Origin: Lenzites betulinus
Taxonomy: Eukaryota; Basidiomycota; Agaricomycetes; Polyporales; Polyporaceae
Assembly (NCBI GenBank): GCA_022264855.1
Contig: JABYQU010000033.1
Location: forward strand, 248,001-312,000
Length of the DNA stretch: 64,000 bases
Direction: 5' to 3'
In this document: piece after piece, positions 43,353-56,162 of the stretch
Numbering within the stretch: the stretch's first letter is position 1
How the letters are laid out: each line of letters begins with the position of its first letter
Position numbers and translations under genes: made by a program
Notes under the pieces: generated by a model
What the model saw: the letters and a program-made list of their open reading frames with translations, nothing else
Told to the model about the DNA's origin: nothing
Database searches by the model: none

Positions 43353-44389
43353 ATCTGCGCCCGCTCTGCTGCTGGCCATCTCGGAGATTAACAAGCTCCT
43401 GTTCAATAACGCCCCGTCAACTTGCACTTGTGGCAAGACACGCAACGCTCAGGGTTCGCCAAAGCATGGGAGAAGTCGGCGGTGGTTCCAATTCGATGGT
43501 AATTATTGAGGTTTGCGAATACGATTTGTACATTCCGGTTTTTAAGGCCGTGGCTGTGTATTAATAGCGAGATTTTGTGTCGCGATCTTAAACAGACAAA
43601 TACACGCGTTTGTCAATTGTCATGAAGATCTCAGCGAGGAACGAGCAAATACCCCCAGTTCCAACCGATGCTTACTAAGTGGGAGCATGGGTTAGGAAGA
43701 GAACAGATATCGATATTTTACACGGTGTTACAACTCGTTTACTGCATGTTCCCCAGTGTCCTCCGCTCATCCACTATCCCCTATGCGCCCTACATACCAC
43801 CCCCAAAACACCTGAGAGGCTTGAGTGACGGGAAGGGTACGATCTCCAAGAGACAACGCGACGAGTCTCGAGATGAGGTTTCTGGACGTGCGCACACGAG
43901 CGTTCTCGGATACACGTTCAGCAGTACCTGCCTAAATCTCTGTATGTGTGATAATCGACTGTGATAGTGTTATGCACAAATTTCCGACGTTTTCCGGATG
44001 CTGGAAGGATGGATAATTGAGTGGTGAAGGGATGGCCCGGACGAAATGTGCCGTTTGCACTGCGGCTATTGTTATATTCTTACGACGCACTCGTAGTATT
44101 TCGCAAAGGTTCAGCCAGCTTTCAGGTTAACGCATCCATTACAACGATATATATGTGGCCCAAGCTAGGAAGCCTCGAGAGGTGATTGATCATCGATGCA
44201 TCGAAGAGAGTTTAACTTTTAGCGGGGATGAATGACGTCACGGCGTAAAACGAGCAAGCGGTGAGGGCACACCGTCTCCACTCTAGAGCTCATAACGCCG
44301 TCGACAAACATGCGTCCCTTTCTCCTTTCTCCACCACTTCTCGTCCTCCACGTCCACTACCTCTTTGTTTCCTACTCCTCAACGACAAC
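43353..44389. other. Intergenic region, no gene seen
   Basis: 1.04 kb, AT-richer than the flanks. It includes the DUF4112-gene promoter. An unsupported 98-codon frame at 43668-43964 was not called. Confidence 0.45.
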
Positions 44390-45319
44390 ATGTCGAACCT
44401 CGCTATCAAGGCAGGCAGGAAGCTCTTCGAGCGCAATCTGAAGCAGTACCAGCCCGCGGACCCGTTGTATGAGACATATGTCGATAAGAAGGGGCGCCAG
44501 CGCAGACGGAAGGTATGCACCTCCAATATCACACATCCTCCTTTTCGTGGGATGCTAAAGACACCTTGGACAGCGCGACACTCCGCCTGGCTTGTCAACG
44601 CGCGACGCCAAGATCCTAAAGTCGGTGCAGCGACGTGCACACTACCTGGACAAAGGGTTCTCACTCTGCGGCTTGCGGTTTGGGTGGACTTTTATCATTG
44701 GTACGTCTCATCACACGTTCGTGGCTCAGGAGCAGTGGACTGATACGATATGACGCACGAAGGAATCATCCCTGGAGCCGGAGACATCGCAGACGCTTCA
44801 CTGAACTACTTCCTCGTGGTGCGCAAGGCGAAGCAAGCCGAGTGCGTACCCCTTAGTCCTATCTACAACCAGCTGTTGACCTGTCTACCACCTCACAGGA
44901 TACCCGGCTGGCTCCTCCGCCAAATGCTCCTCAACAACGCCGTGTCCGCCGGCGTCGGCTTCATCCCCATCGCCGGCGACGTCATCCTCGCGATGTTCAA
45001 GGCGAACTCGCGCAACGCCGCGCTCCTCGAGGAGTTCCTCCGCATCCGCGGCGAAGAGTTCCTCAAGGTCGAGCGCGAGCGCGTGCAGGATCCACAGACC
45101 GTCAAGCCGGGCGCAGGGCGCGAGCCGGGCGAGCACGTCCCCGGGAAGCAGGAGCGCAGCGCCTCGACCTTTGGCGGCGGCTGGTTTAGACGCGGGAGCA
45201 AGGGGAGCAAGAAGGAGAAGGGCAAGCTCCCTGCGGAGCCGTCCGCTTCCGCGCCGTCCCCGGACAGAGGGCGCTTTGTGGAGGACGTCCCGGCGAACGA
45301 CCAAGCCAAACAAGCTTAG
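44390..45319 (+). CDS. DUF4112 domain protein
   Basis: Exons: 44390-44512, 44574-44700, 44763-44841, 44899-45319; 249 aa, phases close. The DUF4112 signature is duplicated, as usual for the family: LRFGWTFIIGIIPGAGDIAD and then VGFIPIAGDVILAMFKANSR. These form two probable re-entrant or membrane-associated hydrophobic hairpins between residues ~65 and 155. The N-terminus is basic. The C-terminal ~90 residues are charged and probably disordered. The function of DUF4112 proteins is not established. Confidence 0.9.
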
Positions 45320-45635
45320 ACGGTCTGCAGAATATGACTGCGGACCGCACAAGGACATTCTCGACCCTCATGAACGTTACACAGTGTATGAGTTAGTATA
45401 CCTGCTCGCTTTCTCTTTGCTCTTACGATACGTCGTGATCCGGAGGACGTTAATTAGATATACCTTCGCCTGGATGTAGCCTTTGTAGCACACTTATTGC
45501 ATTCGTGCTCGCACAATTTATGGATTCAAATCGTTTATTTCAGAGCTGTCTAATGGTATGGCGGGAAAGTTGTGGGGAGGGTAGTGGTAAGGGAGGGGGT
45601 GATAGTGGTAGGTGGTGGGTAGCGATGGGCGGGGT

Positions 45636-46358
45636 CTAGAGATCGACGTTCATGATCCCCAGCCCAACGCCCGGAAGCCGGGGGGTGATGATATCCGCCG
45701 GGAGGTGGAAGTAGCTCGCGCCGTCCGCCCAGACGGGCGCGCCAGGCGTGCGCCGGAGCGCGGCGGGGTAGACGTGGTGCGGCGTCAGGGGCGCGTCCGC
45801 GGCCGCGTCGGCCTCCTGCTCGAGCGCGAAGCCGAGCCCGAGGGGTGCGCGCGAGCGGCGGCGCGGGAAGTGCGGGCGCGGGGTGGTGTTCGCGCTAGGG
45901 GGCGAGGGGAGGCCGCGCGGCGAGGGCGCAGAATGGAGGGGGAAGAACGTCCCCGCGTTGGGGTACGCGACTTGGGAGAGCGGCGACGACGCGGGGGCGA
46001 AGGAGGGGGCGATGATGGTGGGGGTAGGGCGCGCGTCGACGCTCTCGTAGAACGAGCCCACGGCGCGCGTAGGGCGCGGGCCGGTGGTGGTGGTGGTGGT
46101 AGGGGCGCGCCCGTGGCCGAGGGCGCTGTGGAGGCGGCGGGTGTTTGCGCGGAGGTGGGCGCCGGCGAGGCGGGCCTCCAGCTCGGCCTTGTTCGGGCGG
46201 TGGGTGGGGAACGAGAAGGAGAGAAGCGAGGGCGAGGGGAGAAGCGAGGGGGAGGGCGCGGTGGTGGGGATGATGCGCGAGTGCATGGCGGTGAAAGCTG
46301 GGCCGGCCAGGGTGGATGCGGAGCGGGCGAAGGTGGTGGTGGTGGGGTACGCGTTCAT
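45636..46358 (-). CDS. Hypothetical protein, 240 aa, intronless
   Basis: An uninterrupted frame starts at ATG 46358 (MNAYPTTTTFARS). An upstream in-frame Met at 46505 would add 49 residues but places the start on the TATA box. The protein is rich in Ser, Thr, Pro, Ala and Arg and has no recognised domain, signal peptide or membrane segment. A conserved-looking patch is KAELEARLAGAHLRANTRRL at about residues 56-75. GC-rich shadow frames lie on the other strand. Confidence 0.6.
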   Translation of the reverse strand: MNAYPTTTTFARSASTLAGPAFTAMHSRIIPTTAPSPSLLPSPSLLSFSFPTHRPNKAELEARLAGAHLRANTRRLHSALGHGRAPTTTTTTGPRPTRAVGSFYESVDARPTPTIIAPSFAPASSPLSQVAYPNAGTFFPLHSAPSPRGLPSPPSANTTPRPHFPRRRSRAPLGLGFALEQEADAAADAPLTPHHVYPAALRRTPGAPVWADGASYFHLPADIITPRLPGVGLGIMNVDL

Positions 46359-46484
46359 GGTGATGATGATGGGTAATGGACTGGTGTGTGTGATGCGAGT
46401 GGGCTGGTAGGTCTGAGTGCGAGTGTGATGTCTGCCTGCAGAGGATGAGGTTGTTTGATGGGGTGCTTGCAGGTTCAGAGGGCC

Positions 46485-46493
46485 TCTATATAT
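46485..46493 (-). promoter_or_regulatory. TATA box of the 240-aa hypothetical gene
   Basis: The minus strand reads ATATATAGA about 130 bp upstream of the start at 46358. Confidence 0.5.
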
Positions 46494-47849
46494 CCGTGTG
46501 CGCATACATCCGCGGGTATGCTTGGACTACACGTTGTGCACTCCGAGCGTGCTGTCCTTCGTGGATCAAGGCAGGCGCACTACAAGAGTGCGGATGTAGC
46601 AAAGGCACACCTATGGTATCCCGGTCGGCTGTTAAGAAGCCCGAATATTTCGGATAGCGGAAGTGTGTAAGGAGCCCGACAGTGTCGGTCCCGACGGTTG
46701 CGTTCCTGGCAGTCCCGTCGGCCGGAATCTCAACTTACCACCTAATGCATTCAAGTCGGATAGACGTCCGAGTTACATTCTAGACCGTCGGTTGCGACAA
46801 TATAGTCATCCTTGACCGACATCAAGATGGCCTCCTCGGAGGGGCCTCTTGTTGTCGTAAAACAACATACTAGTGAACCTCCAGCGATATTCGATGCAAA
46901 TGAGGGCCACCCATATATCATGTATTCTGTTTTGAAGGGCTGTGAAAGGATGTAGTGGTAGACTCATGATCGCGGGGGAGTCAAGTTCAAGTTACGGTAT
47001 GGGCGCTTAACTCGACAGAAGTTGTAGGTCCAGTGTGTTAAGCGCCAGCAACTACTGTCCGACACAACTTGAAGTACTTCAAGTTCCTTACAATGTACGA
47101 GCTCATTGTCCTATCTTGAAAGATGTACATGTCACAAAATAGCATTATTCCACTAAAATCTGGGGGTGGCGGGGCGGCGGCGGGCAGTTTTTGCAATGTC
47201 GGATCACCCCCTCCCCCCAAACCGGTAACGTAAGGGTCTCGTTCGCAACCAGTCCGCCGACGAGAAGATCCGGCGAATTTTCGCGTTCTGGATATTTCTC
47301 CATGCAGTCGAAGACCACGCGCTCCCACCGCGCGCTAGCTACACAACTTCCACGGAAGACTATATACAATATGCTGCGCACTCTGGATCGTACAGATGTA
47401 TAAGTTACATGTGCGCGTTCGAATATGTACAATGGCTAGTTATAGTACTTCTGCAGGAGGAAGATCCGCGCCCGCTCCCGGGTATCCGACGCGGACCGAC
47501 CTCCATCTCCACCTCCTATCCCCTGGAACAGACGACCGTCTTAATGTCGGTACGATGTGGTACGGCGACGGCATACTACTTTACGCGTACACAGATACAT
47601 GCGGACATGTCACAACAGCAGTTGCGAGGCTCGAACACAATAGTAAAGTGGAGCATCCACGCACCCTAGTCCCTGACGCTCTCCTAGGCTCCGCGTTCGG
47701 GTCGCACCGAAACCTAGCTCTGCGCGTCCCACGGCGTCCTATCCTCGGGTATCGGTACGGGGTGGTGTCGCCAAACGGCCGTTCCCGTCCCCGCGCCGGC
47801 GGTCCAGGCCCTCATTCCCTCGCCACCCACGGACATGGGAGCATCTCCG
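46494..47849. other. Intergenic region, no gene seen
   Basis: 1.36 kb. Open frames at 47038-47432 and 47396-47850 overlap on both strands and show no domain. Confidence 0.45.
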
Positions 47850-49597
47850 TCATCCGCGCTCTATCACGTCCATCGCGGAGTCGAGGAGGACCTTCGGCAG
47901 CAGGAGCATCCTGCTCTCGAATGCGTCGCCCTCCACGCCGTCCACCACGCTGCTGCGGGAGTCGCGCCGCGTCACGCAGCGCAGCCCGAGCTCCGTCGTG
48001 CACAGCACGCGCCCGTTGTCCTCCGGGGGCGCCTTGTAGTGGTGCCCGTGGCCGTTCGCGAGCGCCGCGTGTCCGTTGAGGCCGACGTTGAACTCGCTGA
48101 CTAGCGCGCTTTCGTCCGCCTCGCCCTCGCGCATCTTGTTGAGCATGCGGCCGGGCTCGAAGGGGAGCCCGCCGTCGACGACGAGCACCTCGAACGTCGT
48201 GGAAAGGATGTCTTCGCGGGTGACGCGCGCGAGCTTGTACACGGCTTCGGCGATACGTCGCAGCTGTGCATGCAGCGACGTGTCCGACGCGAGGCTGCCG
48301 CTTGAGCCGCAGAGAGCGAAGACGGCAGCGGACCAGCGAAGCATTGCCGTTACGAGCTCCGTCACGGCGTACTCCTCCAAGCCGGGGTAAAGCATGCGTA
48401 TCGATCGGTGGGTGAGCGCGCGCCATCGAGCGGATGTGGCTTGTGGTTCTATAAATGTGATGGCGAGTGGTTCATATACGGCATCAACGGACAGGGAGGC
48501 TAACACGCACCGGAGCTTTGCATATGCGCTAGTATTCGTGTGAGGAGAGCATCCAGCTTGGAGGGAAAGCCAACGCAGAATAGCGACAGTGACCGCGCGC
48601 AGCAGATAGCGAGGCTTGCTTGCAGTGCGAGCTGAACGAGGATAGGGTCCTGCGCGTGGTCGCGTAGCGCGAGAATCCGCGACAGCGCAGGACCGAGCCA
48701 CGGCGTGCAGTTCTCCATCTCGGGCGTGATGACGAGAGACGCCTTGGCCTTGGACCGTTTCGCATATGTGCACGAGTCCGTCGCAGCAGCGGCGAAATGG
48801 CTGATCTCCGCATTGAGGTCGTCGACGGCCTGGATGATCTGCGCACCGGACCAGCCGTCCGTCTTGGTGAGGAACATGTCCATACTGCGCGCACGCGCGT
48901 AATGTTCCGCCTCGAGAGTCATGGCTGGCCCAAGCGGGACCGGCGGCGCGTCATCCGAACGCCGTGCATGCCTCCTGCTCCTGCTCCGGTCCCGGTTCCG
49001 AAGATGGCGCTCACCTGCAGGCCCCCGCCCGTTCCCACTCGCGCTGACGGTGCTGCCCGCATCGTCGTAGGCTGCGCCATGGTCGAGCTCGACGCTCTCA
49101 TTGCGGCTCTGTGCGCGGGCCTCGTCACGCTCTGCGATGAGACGATCGCGCTCCGCCCGCAGCGCTTCGATCTCGCGGTCTTTGTGCTTGAGGGTATCCT
49201 GCACTTCACGTAGTGTCTTCTCCAGCGCCTTGTAGCGCTCGGTGAGTTTCATCACCTCGCTGTGGAAATGAGAGCGGACAGGGTCGCGTTGAGACAGCGT
49301 GGGCTCGAGCGAGAGTGGGAGCTGGGACTTGGGCGGCGTGCGAGCAGAGGGCGGCGCGGTGCGGGTGCCGTAGTGAGAGATGCGTTCACGGCGTTCAGCG
49401 GTGGCCAGCTTAATGCGGAGGGCGCTACACTCGCGTGTGAGCTTGGCGATGGGGTCAGCGACGGGGCTGAGGTCTGGCGATTCTTGGATGCGGAGGCGGG
49501 GGCGCGCAGACTGGGGCGCAGCGGATAAGATGGGACCTCCACCGCGCAGGGTGTAGAACTCGATGGTGGTGTCAGTGGAGACCTGGAGGCGCATCAT
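47850..49597 (-). CDS. Coiled-coil protein of unknown function
   Basis: Exons: 49597-48511, 48439-47850; 558 aa from MMRLQVST, phase closes. Residues ~50-185 contain heptad-rich coiled-coil sequence (MKLTERYKALEKTLREVQDT and onward). This is followed by an Arg/Ser-rich linker and a mostly helical C-terminal region (residues ~245-555). No family is recognised. Open frame continues upstream to 49843, but that part is Arg/Cys/Thr-rich and looks non-coding, so the start at 49597 is preferred. The 71-nt intron has good signals (gtgcgt..cacaag). Confidence 0.72.
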
Positions 49598-51095
49598 GAG
49601 TGCGGAGAGCAAGGCTGGGAGGGGGTGTGACTTACGGCGGGTGCTTGACAAGAGCTGATATGTATGTGCAGCGCAGACACAGCGAGAGACCGTCGTGGTT
49701 GGTGCGGAAACAGCTTCTCGGCACGCGGTTGCAGTCATCCAGCACGCTCGCGGCGCTTGCTCGGAGATCAGAAACGCGTGTCCGCGGCGTCTAGTTATGC
49801 TCTGACATTGTCTTTGTAGACTTTTGCTGCTGCACACATCCATGTATTCGCTAGCGATACCGTCTTTAGCATATCCTCTACAGCCATGCGGCCAGATGTA
49901 TCTGCGGAGGTTGGGGAGGCACCGGGCTGACTATATGCGCTTGCAAGCTACCGGCGTTCCGTCAATTGGGTCAGTATGAACGTTGCGGGTGCCGGTCAAA
50001 GTGAAGTCATGGGAAGTGGGATCGCCCGTAAGATTGACATGCTGTGGTCGCGAGATGGTGGTAGGAGGCAAGTGAAGAAAAGGGCAAGCTCCGGAAAGAC
50101 TTGGTGTGATGGAACTTGCTCCGGACCATCAGGCTGCAGCTGCATGCAGCACATACATCTCAACATATGTATCTCTTCCGCCGTTGTCTCGTCTTGCCTG
50201 ATGCTTATAGCGTATACTATCCGTCGGCAGCACAGTGCTGCTGTTTCACCATGTCTACGCATGCGAACTCGTCACCGCTGCGGCTGATACATCTCCAAGT
50301 AGGTGCTGCAGCAACTACGCTGGGTCTTCTTCCGGAATCATAGCTTCTGGTAAGCTACAGGATGTTCTTCGGTGATCCCGCATACGCTGATAGGAGTCTT
50401 TCTAGGCTAGCTAGCAGAGTCCGATGGCATCTTTGAGAGACAGCTCTTGGATCCTAGGGCCTGGCAGCTTCTCGTACTCGTGGATGGTATCATCGCTGCA
50501 GTAATTGGGACTCGATAGGGCTGTAAGAAGCAGAGCAGCGTGGTGGGTGCACACATAGCCTGCAGGTATATGCCGTCACCAGCTCACAGCATTTAGCCTT
50601 CGATGATGTGCGCAGACTGCTGCTGTTGAATGTGAAGCACTTCTCGCCGAAAAATTAACGTGAAGCGTATACCCCGAACCGCCCCGCGTAGCGAGAATGC
50701 ACCGATATCTGGCTGAGGGGCCTCGACGCGATCACCTCCGCCCAAATGTAGCCTCGTCACTGCCCTCCATGAACCGTGATGAACCTCTCAGTAGCCATCC
50801 GCAGCCTCATAGACCTGACAGGGCGCGTCGCGCCGCAGGGGCAAGGCACGCCACAACCGCGTTTAAGAGGCGTGTTCCTGACATAAGCCGCGCGCCTTGA
50901 CCGAATATGTCGACCCAGCGTCTGCAAGCAATCCTCTGAGCGTCCACCATGCCGCGTGTTTTCCCTCTTCTTCCCTCTTCTCCACCAGTCCCCCGTGGTC
51001 TCCTTATAATCGCATCCTCCCACACGCCTGCCTGATCTACCCGATATCGCCCTTTCTCTCCGCCAGTCGCTATCTCCCTCCCTTGATCACCCAAC
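49598..51095. other. Divergent intergenic region with CAG/CTG palindromes
   Basis: 1.5 kb between two divergent genes. It contains gctgcagctgcatgcagcac near 50131 and the 18-mer gcagcacagtgctgctgt at 50227-50244, shared with 26458-26475. TATAAT at about 51005 lies roughly 90 bp upstream of the Hsp70-like start. No gene is seen. Confidence 0.5.
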
Positions 51096-54000
51096 ATGAA
51101 GCCCGCCGCGGGTACTCGCAAACCATACATTGGCTCGACGCGCAGCCTCGTACTCGCGCTCGATGTCGGCACCACCTTCAGCGGTGTATCGTATGGAATC
51201 CTGGAGCCTGGAGAAATTCCGAAGATCCACGGCGTCACCCGGTGGGTGACATGCGAAGCGTCATATCTGCCATGAACTCATCCGGAGAACTACAGCTTCC
51301 CCGGACAAGAACATGTTGCGGGCAACTCCAAAATCCCCTCCATCATGTATTATGATGCCAATAGCGAGATGAAGGCCGCGGGCGCGGAAGCGGAGAACGC
51401 TACTCTCGTTGCGGAAGCGGAGGATGAGAACTGGACGAAGGTTGAGCTGTAAGTGGAATATAACCTTCACAACCTCGCGTTCAGCCGTTCAGACATCCCT
51501 CAAGCTTCAAGCTGCGGCTGCGCCCAAAGAGCATGAAGCTGAAAATGAACGGCATGCGCCTCGCCCCCCTCCCTGCAGGGAAGACCGCGGTTGACGTCTT
51601 TGGGGACTTCCTATCATATCTTTTCCGGTGTACGCGCTCATTTATCATCGATACCCACGCGAACGGCCCCGCCCTTTGGCACGCGGTCGAGAACGACATA
51701 CAATTCGTGCTCAGCCATCCGAATGGATGGGAAGGCGCGCAACAGTCGAAGATGCGTAGAGCTGCGGTGTATGGAGGCCTAATACCCGATACGGACGAGG
51801 GGCGGGCACGGATACGTTTCGTGACCGAAGGTGAAGCGAGTCTACATGCCTGTGTGTTGAATGGGCTGGCTGCGGACGTGCTGCAGGTGAGTACATGATA
51901 CGCGTAGTGCGGTAGCGTTCATCTGACGTTGTCCTAGGATCCGTCAGGACACGGATTCATAGTTGCAGATGCTGGAGGTGGTACGCTAGACATCAGTTCC
52001 TATGCAATTCGTGGGACTGCTCCGCTCGTCATCGAGGAAATTGCTCCTCCCGACTGTAAGTGCTATGCACCAACTGTCTTATGAGATCTGGTGTTGACTT
52101 TGACCAATAATAGGTGTATTCGCTGGATCTGTGTTTGTCAGCAGGCGTGCGCGCGCATTCTTTGGAGGTTAGTTGTATCGTAGTCCTGTCACGTCAGCAG
52201 AAGAGGCTTGACACGATCTCACAGAGAAACTGAAGAGCTCCAAGTATGGCACGTCGGACGCGCTGGATCACATCACCAAACGATTCGATGAGACGACGAA
52301 ACGCCTTTTCCGCGACAGCAAGGAGATGCAATTTGTGCCCTTCGGCTCTCCTCTGGATAAGGATATCAGCGTTGGGATCCGAGGCGGACAGCTGAAGCTC
52401 ACTGGGTAAGTACCAACCCTCGGGCTGTCACGTTCAAAGTGTAAACGCGCTTGATGACATGTCTAGAACTGAAGTCGCCGCACTCTTCGAGCCGTCGATT
52501 GAGGCAGCCATCGCGTCAATTAAGACACAAATTGACGCGTCGGGAGGAACGGTCAAGGTATACCTTCAAATTCATCGGCGCGCTTGTGAACTTGTCTGAT
52601 TAGATCGCGCACCGCAGTCCGTATGGTTGGTCGGAGGCTTCGCGGCGAGTCCGTGGCTGTTCAGTCAACTTCAGGAGCGTCTCGCGGGTTATCACGTCGC
52701 CGTCAGCAGGCCTGACACGCAAACGTAAGCACTGTCTGATCCTGCACATTTCGTTCCGCCTCTCATACAGAGCATGCAGATCGAAGGCGGTTGCCGACGG
52801 TGCGATCGGGTTCTACTGTGACCACCATGTTTCTGCGCGGATATCGAAGTTCATGTACGGCGTCGAGTACCTCCGTGAGTTCGACCCCAAGGATGAAGAG
52901 CACGTCGCCCGCAAGCACCGGTTGTTTGAGATGCCTTCGGGTCCCAAGCTGCTTCCTGACGCGTTCGACTGCATTCTCGCTCGGGTATGTACATCGCTGT
53001 TATGACATTATGCTTTGCTAATGGATACCTCACAGAGCGTGCGCGTGAAAGAGTCGAACGTCTTCAGCCGGAAATACTGCACAGAAGTCACGAACCTTTC
53101 AACTCTCTCCGTCTTTGAGGTGGAGATCTGGTGCTACCGCGGCGGAGACACCGTCCCGAAGTGGATTCACCGCTCATCAGAGGTGTTCTCGACGCTGTGT
53201 TATGTCCGGGCGGACTTGTCGCCACTCGCGGGGAGTGCGCAGGCAAAGCAGGGGCGTAACGGGAAGATGTACTGGACGATCGTCTTCAGCATCGAGATCC
53301 ACTTTGGACTCACGGAGTTTAAGGCGCGGATCAAGTGGGTCGACAATGTGCGTGGCTTTACTCTATAAATCTTCCAAGGGGAACTGACGTCTTCTTGTAC
53401 AATGTTTAGGGACGCACCAAGTAGTGAGTACTTTTGTTCCGGCGACTTTGAAAGGTTATTGATATACTACACATGACACAGCGGTCCTGCATCTATCGTT
53501 TACAACGAGGGCGGCCAGCGCGCCGAAGAGGAAGAGCCAGACAGCTCCCCGGAGGACAACGTCACCGTGCTCTCCTCCGCGTCAGACAAGTACCCGTCCC
53601 GTTCCATCTCACAGGTTCCTTCGCGCAACCCCAGCACTCGTGCTTCCGCCCAAGCATCGCCGCGCATCCCCGAGATGGCGCGCGTTCCCGAACCGATCCC
53701 GCGCAGCTTCGATGTTGAGCGCACGCGCACGACGTCGACGTCTTCGAGTGCGTCCCGCCATGCCGACCGCAGCAAGGCCCGCGAGCTTGCACCACCGTCC
53801 GTCTCAGCCTCCACGTCAGGCCACACAGTGCGCTCATCGGCGATCCCCGAGCCCATGCGCACCGGAGACCGCTCAGTAAACGTCTCCGGGCGGTCCGCAG
53901 AATCAGGGCGGAGTGGGAGCACGCACCTCGGCGAGGCGCTCAACGCGGTCTGGGGTGCAGCGCCGCCAGTCCCGTCTCCGCTCGCGGAGAACCCGCCATT

Positions 54001-56162
54001 CAACGCGTTTGCAAGTGCGTCTGCGTCGCGCCACGACACGAAGCCCGCGACACCGAGGGAGATGTCTAAGGCGCCGTCACCCACGAAGGAGGCCTCCGTA
54101 GCGCCCTCTCCGCCTGCGGCATCGAAGCCTGCTACCCCTCCCGCGGGGCGCACACCGTCGGCCTTGTCGTACGCAGATCCTCCGAAATCGAAGGCTCCGA
54201 CGCCGCCAGCGGCGCCGACGGTCCCGCAAACCCCGGTGGCTGCGTCGAAGGCCGCTACGCCTAGCCCTTCGAAAGCGGCTACTCCGGTTGCGTCGAAGGC
54301 AGCGACCCCGGCCCAATCGAAGATCCCGACCCCTGCGGCTTCCAAGGTCCCCACACCGACATGGGGCTCGAAGGTGCCGAATCCTGCCGCGGCGTCCAAG
54401 GTCCCGACGCCGCAGAGCCAGTCGAAGGCGGCTACTCCGAGGGCATCGAAGGCAGCCACTCCCAAGGCAGCGACACCGGCTGTCGTTTCGCGTTCATTGA
54501 CACCCAAGCCAGAGCCAGCCCCCGAGCCTGAGCCCGCGCCTGCCCCTGCCCCCGTGGCCGAGCCTGCACCTGCGCCGGAACCGACCCCCGTGCCCCACTT
54601 CGAGGCACCCCCTCCCATCTCGCAGGACACGATATTCACCGAGATCACCCACGTACGTTTTTCCAAATATTATCTATCCGTGACAAGGCTGACATGCTGC
54701 ATCTCCCTAGGCACCTCCCGGCGCATTCTCCGACGACCCCGTGATCCCCCCCTTCCCCGATGAGCCGCCGCCGCCCGCAGGCGTGATGTCGCCCATGGCC
54801 GACCTCTGGGCGACGCCCGTGCCCGACCCCGTGCCCGCCTCGAGCACCGGCCTCTTCTCCAACTTCCTCTCCAACTCCTCCTGGGACGCCGCCCCGGCCG
54901 CGACGTCGACCTCCAAGCCCGGGTTCGGTGGATTCGGCTCTGCTCTAAAGGGCGGGTTCGGCGCTGCCATGGACACTGGGTTTGGCGGTTTCGGGAGCAG
55001 CCTGGCGAAGCCCGCGGGCGCGCTTGGCTCGCTGACGGGCAGCCTGTTCGGAGGCACCCCCGCGGCTCCCGCGGTGGACCATGCGGCCGCAGAGCGGGAG
55101 GCAGAGGCTGCGCGTGCGAAACAGGAAGCGGAGGAACGCGATGCCGCGGCCGCGGCCGAACGTATGCGAATCGAGCAGGAGGAGGCCGAGAGCAGACGGC
55201 TGGCGGAGGAGGCTGCTGCTGCTGAAGCGGCGCGCCAGGCCGAAGAGCAGCGCAAGCAGGCCGAGGAGGACGAGAGGCGCAAGGAGGAAGAGGAGGAGGC
55301 CGCGCTCAAGAAGACCCCGAAGAAGATGTCGAAGAAGGAGCAGCTCGCGCAGAAGAAGAAAGAGGCGGCGGACAAAAAGGCGAAAGAGGACGAGGAGCGC
55401 AGAGCCAGGGAGGAGGAAGAGCGCAAGGTGCGGGAGGCGGAGGAGGAGGTTCAGCGCGCGAACGAGGCCGCTGAGGCCGCAAAGAAAGCGGAGGAGGATG
55501 CCAAGAAGGCTGAAGAGGAGGCCGCCGCTGCCGCACTGCAGGCCGAGCATGATGCCGCCGAGGCCGCGAAGAAAGCGCAGGAGGAGGCAGAGGCCGCGAA
55601 GAAGGCTGAAGAGGAAGCTGCTGCAGCTGCCGCCGCCGCACACACCGCTGAGGAGACAGCAGTTGCCGCCGCGAAAGAGGAAGAGGCCAAGAAGGCGGAG
55701 GAGGAGGCCGCCGCCGCTGCAAAGAAGGCGGAGGAAGAGGCCGCCGAAGCTAGGCAGGCCGCCGAGGCCGAGGCAGCGGCACACGAAGTGACGGCCGTGG
55801 CTGAAGAGGCGACGAAGGATGCGGAAGACGAGGCGGCCGAGGCGAAGCGGAAGGAGGAAGAGGAGATGAAGAAACTGGAGGACGAGTGGGGACCCGCGAT
55901 CACGGTCAAGGGCAAGAAGGGCAAGAAGGGCAGCGCCGGTACTACCGCCGCGAACACTCCAGCCACCCCTGATGCCATGTCTCGCGCGCCCTCTGGAGCA
56001 GCCGCCGCTGCGGCCACGCCTGCCAAACCGCTCAGCAAGGCGCAGAAGAAGGCACAGAAGAAGAAGGGCAAGAAGATGGCATTCGGCGACGACGACGACG
56101 CGCCTGGCACGCCCACGGGAGAGCAAGCGGAAGGCGATGACGCCGACTGGACGTTGACATGA
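51096..56162 (+). CDS. HSPA12-type Hsp70-like protein with long repeat/coiled-coil C-terminal extension
   Basis: 13 exons: 51096-51241, 51296-51448, 51493-51886, 51938-52055, 52114-52167, 52225-52405, 52467-52557, 52618-52724, 52771-52984, 53036-53347, 53410-53423, 53482-54652, 54711-56162; 1,468 aa with all phases closing. Residues ~18-600 form an actin-like ATPase domain of the divergent Hsp70/HSPA12 kind expanded in Agaricomycetes: LDVGTTFSGVSYG, VADAGGGTLDISSY, SVWLVGGFAASPW. Homologues usually stop near the PASIVYN motif (about residue 600). Here exon 12 runs straight on into about 865 residues: a Ser/Pro region with repeated SKAATP-like units, a GFGGFG-containing segment, a long Ala/Glu/Lys coiled coil and a Lys-rich end. 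No stop or intergenic gap separates the parts. Exon 11 is 14 nt. Two genes merged by my model cannot be excluded without transcripts. Confidence 0.82.
54190..54510 (+). repeat. Intragenic SKAATP-type repeats
   Basis: The coding sequence repeats 6-9-codon units such as SKAATP, SKVPTP and SKIPTP about ten times, giving a Pro/Ala/Ser/Thr-rich segment that is probably disordered. Confidence 0.8.

Noticed and set aside
45612..46376. 254-codon Gly/Arg-rich plus-strand frame
   Set aside because: Shadow of the 240-aa minus-strand gene; its composition is typical of antisense GC-rich frames.
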